A stretch of 64,000 nt of DNA from Marivita sp046591575. GTDB taxonomy: Bacteria > Pseudomonadota > Alphaproteobacteria > Rhodobacterales > Rhodobacteraceae. A model generated the notes under the pieces. That model searched no databases and was not told the DNA's origin. It saw only the letters and a program-made list of their open reading frames with translations. A program made the position numbers and the translations under genes. The stretch's first letter is position 1, and each line of letters begins with the position of its first letter. Positions 8,052 through 15,622 of this stretch are shown here, piece after piece. Where the stretch lies: assembly GCF_046591575.1 (NCBI RefSeq), contig NZ_JBIQWA010000010.1, positions 1 to 64,000 of the forward strand, read 5' to 3'.

Positions 8052-8621
8052 CTACCGCCCCCAAGACCGGACCGGTCCACAATCCATATGGACAAAGTTT
8101 GATCCGCTGTAGCGTCCAACGCCGCCTGCCTTGCAGGCCGCTGCTGCGCGGGCCATCTGATTGACCGAGCGGGAATTCAGCCGCAGATCAGCCGCTTGCG
8201 CTTTGAGGTGCAGCGAATTTTTCGCCACACCTGATCCCCGGCGCCGCAACATGGCATTGGTTTTCGGGCTGCGATACCCACTAAGAAGCATGTACGGTTC
8301 TGTCGCATCCATCAGATTATGGGCCGCCGCCATGATGTCTACGGTGCGCAGATCAACGGATTTGACATCGTTAGTGCGCCAGTCGCGCATGAAATGGTTC
8401 ACCTCGCGCACGGCGTCCTTGATATATTTACCTTCGATCCAGTAGATCATGTCGATCCGTTCACCGGTCCGACCCGACTGCATTCTGATCCGTCGGATAT
8501 CGCCCCCGCCGCGCAGAAAGCCTGCTGCGTTCGAATATGTGGGTGCCGCGGACACCAGGGTTGCTGCAAATGCAGTCAAGATTCCGCGACGCGTCATGCC
8601 GCCAGATGCGATGTCAGTCAT
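8052..8621 (-). CDS. DUF882 / YcbK-like M15 family peptidase with Tat-type leader
   Basis: The 189-residue protein begins with a twin-arginine-like leader (MTRRGILTAFAATLVSAA, from residue 9), suggesting export. The body is the DUF882 domain of the peptidase M15 superfamily: SGYRSPKTNAML, then SLHLKAQAADLRL, and a C-terminal GGVGRYSGSNFVHMDCG with the last zinc-ligand histidine. M15 relatives cut peptidoglycan cross-links or stem peptides. The gene is divergent from an L,D-transpeptidase; the same ycbB-ycbK pairing occurs in many Gram-negatives, suggesting shared work on the cell wall. Translation could also start at the ATG at 8597, directly before the twin arginines. Confidence 0.85.
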   Translation of the reverse strand: MTDIASGGMTRRGILTAFAATLVSAAPTYSNAAGFLRGGGDIRRIRMQSGRTGERIDMIYWIEGKYIKDAVREVNHFMRDWRTNDVKSVDLRTVDIMAAAHNLMDATEPYMLLSGYRSPKTNAMLRRRGSGVAKNSLHLKAQAADLRLNSRSVNQMARAAAACKAGGVGRYSGSNFVHMDCGPVRSWGR

Positions 8622-8967
8622 TGAGAAATGCCTGTCCCGTTTTCACTTTGTCAAGATGTTCACGCCGTTCCGCGAACCTGCCGAATACCTGATATTGGCG
8701 TGACTATGACACAACACGAATCTCAAAAAAACCTAAACTTCCCCGAAAATTTATGATTCAAGTTTTTTCGGCAAAAACCTGCTTAAATGGCCAAGGTGTG
8801 TTAAAGTTACTCTATAGGCGTTTTTGCCGATGCAGCATTGCCGCAAAGTGATGGCAAAAATGCAGGAAAACCATTTTGTGAATAGACAGCGCATCCGCAG
8901 ATCAAGACGATAGGAAACAAAGACGCTGCTAAGGCGTTGATATAGTGTGATTACAGGAGAGTTTTTG
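8622..8967. promoter_or_regulatory. Divergent promoter region between DUF882 and L,D-transpeptidase genes
   Basis: This 346-base stretch has no gene. It is AT-rich compared with its neighbours and contains an 8-bp inverted repeat, TTTTTGCC (8821-8828) and GGCAAAAA (8853-8860), separated by 24 bases, plus a possible -10 element TATAGT at 8941-8946 shortly before the transpeptidase start. Both flanking genes must be transcribed outward from here. I see no recognisable regulator site. Confidence 0.4.
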
Positions 8968-10578
8968 ATGATCTATCGGACGGTTTTACGCAGCGCGGCA
9001 GTTGTTGCACTTGTGGCGGCCACGCAGATCGCACCGCAGCCCGCCCAGGCCGTCCAGATAACGGCCTTTCAACAGGCTGTCGCCGAAAACGTGTCTCGGG
9101 ATGATCAAATCGCCGCGTTTTACCGTGAACGCGGGTTCTCGCCGATATGGACCGGGCCGACTCAGGCGGATTTTGATCGTCGCACTGCGCTTTTGGATGC
9201 GCTGAGCCGGGCAAGCCATCACGGCCTTCCTTCAGATCGTTACAATGTTCAAACAATTCTCGCCCAAATGGCGGCGGCCCGGGCGGGATATGACCGTGGC
9301 GCGCTGGAGGTGTCGCTGACAGAACTGTATCTGGCCTATGCGCGGGATCTACAGACTGGGGTCATCGACACTCCGAAACGCATTCACCGTGAAATCGTGC
9401 GCACAATCCCGTTGCGCGACACGTCTTATTACCTGAATGGGATCGTGTCAGACGCGCCGCAGGCCTTTCTTGCATCGCTGGCTCCGCAATCGCATGAATA
9501 TGCCCGCTTGATGAAAGCGAAAATGCGGCTTGAACATAAAATTGCGCATGGCGGTTGGGGCCAAACGGTGCCAAGCCAAAAACTGGAACCGGGAAACACG
9601 GGTGACGGGGTCGTTGCATTGCGCGACCGGTTGATTGCCATGGGCTATCTGGAACGCACCGTGACGGCCCGCTACGACGCGGCGATCACCGCCGCGGTGC
9701 GCGACTTTCAGGAAATGCATGGTCTGACGGCAGATGGTGTGGCCGGTGCCAGCACGCTGCAGGAAATCAACAAGACCCCACAAGAGCGGTTGAAATCCGT
9801 CATCGTCGCGATGGAGCGTGAGCGGTGGATCAACCGGCCCGACGGTCTGGGGGATCGGCACATTCTGGTCAATCTGACGGATTTCAAAGCGCGCATCTTT
9901 GACCAGGGCAAACTCACATTTGAGACGCGCTCTGTGATCGGCCACCAAGAACTGGATCGCCAGACCCCTGAATTTTCCGACGAGATGGATCACATGGTGA
10001 TCAATCCAAGCTGGTTTGTCCCACGCTCGATCATCGTGCGGGAATACCTGCCCAAGTTGCGCGCCAACCCGCGCGCCGTGTCCCATCTTGAGATTACCGA
10101 CAGCCGCGGTCGGGTGGTCAGCCGCAACCGCAGTTTTGCAGGCTACACCAACCGCAGTTTCCCGTTTTCAATGCGCCAGCGGCCCGGTCCCCGGAACGCT
10201 TTGGGGACGGTGAAATTCATGTTCCCGAACAAATACAATATTTACCTGCATGACACGCCGTCAAAATCCCTGTTCGACCGCGAGGTCCGCACATTTAGCC
10301 ATGGGTGCGTCCGTCTGAGCGATCCTCATGATTTCGCCTATGCGCTTTTGGCGCGGCAAACCGACGATCCGCAGGGCTTTTTCAAAAGCCGCCTGCGCAC
10401 TGGTAAAGAGACGCGTGTCAATCTGGATCAACCTGTTCCGGTGCATCTGATCTACCGAACCGCGTTCACTACGCCCAAGGGGCAGGTGCAGTATCGTCGC
10501 GATATTTATGATCGCGATGCAGGTATCTGGAACGCCCTGACCGCAGCAGGGGTGGAGATCGGCGGTATTCAAAGCTAA
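8968..10578 (+). CDS. L,D-transpeptidase (YcbB-like, YkuD domain)
   Basis: The 536-residue exported protein has a signal peptide (about 1-28, ending PAQA), an N-terminal scaffold, a peptidoglycan-binding domain (about 215-270, with GDGVVALRDRLIAMGYL and FQEMHGLTADGVAG), and a YkuD catalytic domain from about 290 with the signature HGCVR (nucleophile C447). These enzymes make 3-3 cross-links in peptidoglycan or attach proteins to it. The ATG at 8968 is preferred because AGGAG lies 8-9 bases upstream and the signal peptide starts there. It is followed after 29 bases by lpxD, so it may be the first gene of an envelope operon. Confidence 0.9.
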   Translation: MIYRTVLRSAAVVALVAATQIAPQPAQAVQITAFQQAVAENVSRDDQIAAFYRERGFSPIWTGPTQADFDRRTALLDALSRASHHGLPSDRYNVQTILAQMAAARAGYDRGALEVSLTELYLAYARDLQTGVIDTPKRIHREIVRTIPLRDTSYYLNGIVSDAPQAFLASLAPQSHEYARLMKAKMRLEHKIAHGGWGQTVPSQKLEPGNTGDGVVALRDRLIAMGYLERTVTARYDAAITAAVRDFQEMHGLTADGVAGASTLQEINKTPQERLKSVIVAMERERWINRPDGLGDRHILVNLTDFKARIFDQGKLTFETRSVIGHQELDRQTPEFSDEMDHMVINPSWFVPRSIIVREYLPKLRANPRAVSHLEITDSRGRVVSRNRSFAGYTNRSFPFSMRQRPGPRNALGTVKFMFPNKYNIYLHDTPSKSLFDREVRTFSHGCVRLSDPHDFAYALLARQTDDPQGFFKSRLRTGKETRVNLDQPVPVHLIYRTAFTTPKGQVQYRRDIYDRDAGIWNALTAAGVEIGGIQS

Positions 10579-10607
10579 ACCTGCGGCCAACCAGGCCGGA
10601 GGCGTTG

Positions 10608-11699
10608 ATGCCCTTTACCATTGCAGAGATCGCGCACGCCCTTGGCATTCGTGCCGAAGGCGATGTCAATTTGCGGATTCACGCGGTTGCAGAGCCGGCA
10701 CAGGCCGCTGACACGGACCTGGCGCTGGCGATGAAACCTGAATTTGCCGAACAGCTGGATCAGGGAACTGCCCGCGCCGCAATGCTGTGGGACACGGCTG
10801 ATTGGCAGGCGCTTGGTCTGTCTGCCGCCCTTTTGGCCCCACGGCCGCGCTATGCGATGTCTGGTCTTTCGGCCATGATGGATGACGGGGCGCGCTATCC
10901 GACCGGCATCCACGGAACGGCCATTGTTGATCCTTCGGCGGTGATCCAGAACAATGTAACCATCGGTCCGTTCACCGTGATCAGCGCCGGGGCCGTGATC
11001 GGGCAGGGATCAACACTTGGCGCACATGTCTTTGTCGGCGACGGCGCGCAGATCGGGGCAAATGCCCTTGTCCATCCGGGCGTGCGCATTGGCCACGATG
11101 TCCGTATCGGCACCAATTTTATTGCGCATTTTAACGCCACTGTTGGCGCGGACGGGTTTTCCTTTGTCACCCCAGAGCCGTCGAGCATCGAAAATGTGCG
11201 CGACACACTGGGCGACCGGGGCGATGCCGCCGCCCAAAGCTATGCGCGGATACATTCGCTGGGCGGTGTCACCATCGGCGATAATGTCGAGCTTGGGTCC
11301 AACACTTGTGTTGATCGCGGCACCGTGCGGGACACCCGGATCGGTTCGGGCTGCAAGTTCGACAATCTTGCGCAGGTGGGTCACAATGTGGTCATCGGCA
11401 CGGATTGCCTGATCTGTGCGCAAGTGGGCATCGCCGGTTCAAGCCGTATCGGCAACAATGTGGTTCTGGGTGGCCAGACCGGTGTCAGCGACAACCTGTT
11501 CATCGGCGACAATGTCATTACCGGCGGGGCCACCAAGGTGCTGTCCAATGTCCCGGCGGGGCGGGTGATGCTGGGATATCCGGCGATGAAAATGGATGCG
11601 CAGCTTGATCTTTACAAACAGCTGCGCCGCCTGCCGCGTCTGATTGCCGATGTGGCGGCACTCAAAAAATCCGTTTCAAAAACCGACGGGAGCCACTAA
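10608..11699 (+). CDS. lpxD: UDP-3-O-acylglucosamine N-acyltransferase, LpxD-like
   Basis: The 363-residue protein has the LpxD layout: an N-terminal uridine-binding domain (about 1-100) followed by hexapeptide repeats forming a left-handed beta helix (GPFTVISAGAVIG and many similar), the GADGF motif, the QVGHNV block with the likely catalytic histidine, and a helical C-terminal tail. LpxD adds the N-linked hydroxyacyl chain to the lipid A precursor using acyl-ACP. CGGAGG precedes the ATG. The usual lpxD neighbours (bamA, fabZ, lpxA) are absent; instead an acyl carrier protein and a ketoacyl synthase follow, so this could be a second, specialised copy. Whether it acts on lipid A or another nucleotide-amino sugar cannot be told from sequence. 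Confidence 0.85.
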   Translation: MPFTIAEIAHALGIRAEGDVNLRIHAVAEPAQAADTDLALAMKPEFAEQLDQGTARAAMLWDTADWQALGLSAALLAPRPRYAMSGLSAMMDDGARYPTGIHGTAIVDPSAVIQNNVTIGPFTVISAGAVIGQGSTLGAHVFVGDGAQIGANALVHPGVRIGHDVRIGTNFIAHFNATVGADGFSFVTPEPSSIENVRDTLGDRGDAAAQSYARIHSLGGVTIGDNVELGSNTCVDRGTVRDTRIGSGCKFDNLAQVGHNVVIGTDCLICAQVGIAGSSRIGNNVVLGGQTGVSDNLFIGDNVITGGATKVLSNVPAGRVMLGYPAMKMDAQLDLYKQLRRLPRLIADVAALKKSVSKTDGSH

Positions 11700-11737
11700 G
11701 TCACGCCGCAAGGAACTCGGAAATCGGGATGTGTGAA

Positions 11738-11998
11738 ATGAGCGTGCAAGAGCGGGTCATCCGCATCATCGCAGAACAGGCCATGATAGAGCCGTCCGAT
11801 GTGGCCACAACGGACACAATGGACGATTTGGGCATCGACAGCATGGGGCTTGTTGAATGTATCTTCGCGCTTGAGGAAGAGTTTGACATCGATGTGCCGT
11901 ATAATGCCAACGAACCCCAGAAAAGCACCTTTGACATCACGTCGGTCGCCACCGTGGTGACAGGTGTCGAACACCTCATCGCGGAGCAAAAGGGCTGA
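11738..11998 (+). CDS. Dedicated acyl carrier protein
   Basis: The protein is a small acidic ACP with the phosphopantetheine attachment motif GIDSMG (S35 from this start) and the following helix LVECIFALEEEFDIDV. It differs clearly from a housekeeping AcpP (which has GADSLDTVEL), so it is likely a dedicated carrier for the neighbouring enzymes. Translation may also start 9 bases earlier at 11729; the ATG at 11738 fits the family N-terminus better. It lies between lpxD (38 bases upstream) and the ketoacyl synthase (3 bases downstream). Confidence 0.85.
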   Translation: MSVQERVIRIIAEQAMIEPSDVATTDTMDDLGIDSMGLVECIFALEEEFDIDVPYNANEPQKSTFDITSVATVVTGVEHLIAEQKG

Positions 11999-12001
11999 CG
12001 C

Positions 12002-13210
12002 ATGAAGCGCGTGGTCATCACCGGGGCCGGATCGGTCAACGCGCTGGGCCTCAACGTGCCAGACACATTGGAAGCGATGCGCGAAGGCCGTTGCGGCATC
12101 GGGCCGCTGGCCTTTCGGGATGTAGAACGATTGGCCATCCAGATCGGGGCGCAGGTTCACGACTTTCACGGCGAGACTTTTTTCAACCGTCAGCAGCTGT
12201 CCCTGTATGACCGATTTACCCAGTTCACCCTGATCGCCGCACGCGAAGCGTTGGCGCAGGCCGGGCTTGAGTTCTCGGGCGATCTGGCCGCGCGGTCCGG
12301 GGTGGTGTTGGGCAATTCGGGTGGCGGCATGACCACGCTCGATGAAAATTACCGCAGCGTTTACGAGGACGGCAAAAACCGGGTGCATCCGTTTGTCGTG
12401 CCCAAACTGATGAACAACGCCGCCGCCAGCCATGTGTCGATGGAGTTCAACCTCAAGGGTCCAAGTTTCACCGTCTCGACCGCCTGCGCGTCGTCGAACC
12501 ACGCGATGAGCCAGGCGTTTCAGATGGTCCATGGCGGGCTGGCCCCGGTGATGATCACCGGCGGATCGGAATCCATGCTGTGCTTTGGCGGCGTCAAGGC
12601 ATGGGAAGGGCTGCGCGTCATGTCCAAGGACGCCTGCCGCCCGTTCAGCGCCAATCGCAACGGCATGGTGCAGGGCGAAGGGGCGGGAGTGTTTGTGTTC
12701 GAGGATTTCGATCACGCCCGCGCGCGCGGTGCTGATATTCTGGCCGAAGTCGTTGGCTTTGCCATGACCTCGGACGCGTCAGACATCGTGATGCCTTCGA
12801 AAAACGGTGCGGCACGGGCCATCGCAGGTGCCTTGTCAGACGCCAAACTCAACCCCGAAGACGTCGGCTATATCAACGCCCATGGCACCGGAACGGCCGC
12901 CAATGACAAGACCGAATGCGCCGCTGTCGCGGATGTGTTTGGCGCGCATGCCGACACGCTGATGATGTCCTCGACGAAATCCATGCACGGCCATTGTATC
13001 GGCGGCACCGGGGCGATCGAGCTTTTGGCCTGCATCATGGCGCTCCGCGATGGGGTGATCGCACCGACCATCGGTTATGAAGATCCCGACCCGGAATGCG
13101 CGCTTGATGTGGTGCCCAACGTGGCGCGCGAGGCGTCGGTCGACGTGGCGCTGTCAAACGCCTTTGCCTTCGGTGGCCTGAACGCGGTTCTGGCGCTGCG
13201 CCGGATATAG
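12002..13210 (+). CDS. Beta-ketoacyl-ACP synthase (KAS II type)
   Basis: The 402-residue protein has the thiolase fold of FabF-like enzymes: opening RVVITGAGSVNALG, the nucleophile C162 in VSTACASSN, and the two catalytic histidines in NAHGTGTAANDKTE and STKSMHGHCIGGTGA. It condenses malonyl-ACP with an acyl chain. The gene starts 3 bases after the ACP stop, so the two are tightly coupled. The likely product is an elongated or specialised acyl chain carried on the upstream ACP and delivered to the LpxD-like acyltransferase; this pathway is inferred from layout. There is no adjacent reductase or dehydratase, so those would come from general fatty-acid synthesis. Confidence 0.9.
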   Translation: MKRVVITGAGSVNALGLNVPDTLEAMREGRCGIGPLAFRDVERLAIQIGAQVHDFHGETFFNRQQLSLYDRFTQFTLIAAREALAQAGLEFSGDLAARSGVVLGNSGGGMTTLDENYRSVYEDGKNRVHPFVVPKLMNNAAASHVSMEFNLKGPSFTVSTACASSNHAMSQAFQMVHGGLAPVMITGGSESMLCFGGVKAWEGLRVMSKDACRPFSANRNGMVQGEGAGVFVFEDFDHARARGADILAEVVGFAMTSDASDIVMPSKNGAARAIAGALSDAKLNPEDVGYINAHGTGTAANDKTECAAVADVFGAHADTLMMSSTKSMHGHCIGGTGAIELLACIMALRDGVIAPTIGYEDPDPECALDVVPNVAREASVDVALSNAFAFGGLNAVLALRRI

Positions 13211-13361
13211 GGTTTCCCCTGCGCGCAGATCTGCTGAGTGCAGATCATGCGCGGATGCCGCATTTTGCAGCTTGGCTTTATATTTGGGCATCTGCCGGGT
13301 ATCGTGGTCAGCCATATGGGGCGCGTATCGACATCCAGCCAATAAAACGGGGGCCAGCAGT

Positions 13362-14000
13362 ATGACGACACTCCTTATTCTTGGGGCCACAGCAGGTATC
13401 GGAAAGCTTGCCTGCGAGGAGGCCCTATCGCGTGGCCACACCGTGCGCGCCTTCGGTCGCAGTGCGGAGACACTTCCCGCGCAGCCACAGCTTGAGCCTT
13501 GGGTTGGCGATGCTTTGAACGCTGAAGATGTGGCCGGGGCATTGGAAGGTGTTGATGCGGTGATCTATGCCTTGGGCATCAAGGAAAGCCCCGCGATGCT
13601 TTGGCAACAGGTCACCCTGTTTTCCGAGACAACCCGCATCCTGATTGATCAAATGCAGGAAAAAGGCGTCACGCGCTTGGTCGCCGTCACCGGGTTTGGC
13701 GCAGGGCGCAGCAAGGCCGCGCTGAGCAAGATCGAACAACTGGGACATCGCGCCATTCTGGGCAAACCATATGCCGACAAAGATCGTCAGGAGGACATGA
13801 TCCTGAACAGCAATCTGGATTGGACAATCGTGCGTCCGGTTATTTTGACAAACAATCCAAAAACCGAAAAGTATCACGTTCTTAGGGACATAGGCCAGTG
13901 GCGGAACGGGCTGATCTCGCGGGCGGATGTCGCGCATTATCTGATCGACGCTGCGACATCGGACACAGATATCGGCCACGATGTGGTTCTGGCACGATAG
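13362..14000 (+). CDS. NAD(P)-binding Rossmann-fold protein (atypical SDR)
   Basis: The 212-residue protein begins with a nucleotide-binding motif LILGATAGIGKLA and continues like the NAD(P)H-binding branch of atypical short-chain dehydrogenases (NmrA/YwnB-like): AFGRS, GDALNAEDV, GVDAVIYALG, AVTGFGAG, DWTIVRPVIL. It lacks the classical YxxxK catalytic pair. Such proteins act as flavin/NADPH reductases or redox sensors. The ATG at 13362 is chosen because the glycine-rich motif must lie at the N-terminus; the frame is open upstream to 13272. It stands 5 bases before an MFS transporter gene and is probably co-transcribed with it. Confidence 0.8.
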   Translation: MTTLLILGATAGIGKLACEEALSRGHTVRAFGRSAETLPAQPQLEPWVGDALNAEDVAGALEGVDAVIYALGIKESPAMLWQQVTLFSETTRILIDQMQEKGVTRLVAVTGFGAGRSKAALSKIEQLGHRAILGKPYADKDRQEDMILNSNLDWTIVRPVILTNNPKTEKYHVLRDIGQWRNGLISRADVAHYLIDAATSDTDIGHDVVLAR

Positions 14001-14005
14001 ATTTG

Positions 14006-15208
14006 ATGAACACACCTTATCTGATCCACACAAGTTCGCTTGTGCTGACAAAAACCGCGGACGGGCTGATTGACCCCAAACTTGTGCTGGCGTGGTTGTT
14101 AAATGCAATCGGTGCGCCGGGATATATCATCGGTCTGTTGGTGCCGGTGCGCGAATCCGGCTCATTGCTTCCGCAACTGCTGTTGGCGCAGCGCATTGAA
14201 GCGCGCAGTCAGCGAAAATGGTTCTGGGTTTTCGGATCTGCCCTTCAGGGGATCGCCGCCATCAGCATCGCCGCTGCAGCCTATTTTCTAAGCGGAGCCT
14301 TGGCGGGATGGCTGGTTTTGCTTTGTCTGGCTGTGCTGGCCGTCGCGCGGGCGGCCTGTTCGGCCAGTTTCAAGGACATTCTTGCCAGAACGGTCGAAAA
14401 AGGAAATCGCGGCAAGGTGTCCGGGACAGCAAGCACATTTGCCGCCATCGTCGTGTTCGCATTTGCGCTTTTGCTGAGCTTTGGCATTTGGCCACGCGAA
14501 CCGGGGGCGATTTCATTGGCGGTTTTTCTTGCGGGCATATTGTGGATCGTGGCCGCTGCGCTGTTTGCGCGACTGGCTGAACCCGATGCAAAGACCCACG
14601 AGGACAAGGACCAATCCTTGACCGATCTGGTCGATCCGCTTTGGGATGATAAAGAGCTTCAGATCTACATTGCGACGCGCGGTTTGCTCATATCGACAGC
14701 ACTGGCACCGCCATTTCTTGTCATGCTTGGTAACCTTAGCGGTGCTCAGCTTGGCAATCTGGGTTTTCTGATCATCGCCTCGTCGCTGGCGTCGATTGTG
14801 TCCTCCTATATCTGGGGCGCGCTGTCTGACCGGTCGAGCCGCAAGACACTGGTCTTCGCAAGCGCGGCGGCTGCGCTGACCTATTTTATAGCCGCCGGTG
14901 GCGGGGTGTTGGGGTGGGTGTCCGACAGCTCTCTTTTGATCCCGGTTCTGATCTTTATGGCGCAGATTGCTTACGAGGGCGCGCGCGCCGGTCGCAAGAC
15001 CCACCTGACGGATATGGATGCCGAAGGCCGCACTGCGGTCTATACCGCGCTGTCCAATACGGTGATCGGTGTCATGCTGGCCGCCGGAGGCGTGCTTGGG
15101 TTTCTCGCCGATGCCTTCGGGGCCAGCTTTGTGCTGGGGCTGTTGGGCCTGTTCAGCGGCTTTGCCATGATCACCGCGTTGCAATTGTCCGAAGTCCAAC
15201 AAGAGTGA
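14006..15208 (+). CDS. MFS transporter
   Basis: The 400-residue protein has about 12 hydrophobic segments and a central hydrophilic loop (about 190-215, with PDAKTHEDKD), the pattern of a major facilitator superfamily permease. An MFS loop 8-9 type motif is seen in WGALSDRSSRKTL near residue 272. The substrate cannot be predicted. The ATG at 14006 follows the upstream stop by 5 bases. The N-terminus before the first membrane segment (MNTPYLIHTSSLVLTK) is unusually long and polar for the family. Confidence 0.8.
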   Translation: MNTPYLIHTSSLVLTKTADGLIDPKLVLAWLLNAIGAPGYIIGLLVPVRESGSLLPQLLLAQRIEARSQRKWFWVFGSALQGIAAISIAAAAYFLSGALAGWLVLLCLAVLAVARAACSASFKDILARTVEKGNRGKVSGTASTFAAIVVFAFALLLSFGIWPREPGAISLAVFLAGILWIVAAALFARLAEPDAKTHEDKDQSLTDLVDPLWDDKELQIYIATRGLLISTALAPPFLVMLGNLSGAQLGNLGFLIIASSLASIVSSYIWGALSDRSSRKTLVFASAAAALTYFIAAGGGVLGWVSDSSLLIPVLIFMAQIAYEGARAGRKTHLTDMDAEGRTAVYTALSNTVIGVMLAAGGVLGFLADAFGASFVLGLLGLFSGFAMITALQLSEVQQE

Positions 15209-15622
15209 AAGCGCCTTGGCCCTCTTTGCCGTTTGCAACGGATCGTGCCTGACCCATCAACGCACGCATGATTTCCGCCGCGTTAACCCGGTTAGCGCCA
15301 TATCCCTTCCCACGATGCGCATCGAGCGGGAAGGGTCACTCCCATGCCGCGATACGACAGGACGACACTTCTCTGAACCGCCCGCAACGGCGATCCATGA
15401 GAGACCGGTCTTAAAGGCCCATTGGGCACAGGAACCCCGGATCGGGGATGAAAAGAGAAGGGTCACGCCTAAGAGGCGGCGCCGCTTTCCTGATACTGAA
15501 ATCTGCCCCGGAACACTTCGGGACTTACATGAAATAACACCGCGCTTCTTTCACAAGCGTGGCACCCCCCCCCCCGTATGGCAGCCATTGCACTTTTGGC
15601 CGCTGCGTGGCCATGTGCGACC
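15209..15622. other. Intergenic region before glnE with a strong cruciform
   Basis: This 414-base gap contains no convincing gene. Its main structure is a hairpin at 15304-15335: arms CCCTTCCC and GGGAAGGG enclose a 12-bp perfect palindrome CGATGCGCATCG (15313-15324). No T run follows, so it is not a classical terminator, though it could end the MFS transcript or bind a regulator. A block of 11 consecutive C lies at 15565-15575, 48 bases before the glnE start. The sequence GAAGGGTCAC occurs twice (around 15330 and 15458). Confidence 0.5.
15565..15575. repeat. Poly-C tract (11 C) upstream of glnE
   Basis: Eleven consecutive C residues form a homopolymer in the probable glnE leader. Such tracts are prone to slippage in replication and to sequencing error. 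It is outside the chosen reading frame, so a change in length would alter only the leader or promoter spacing. Confidence 0.7.
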
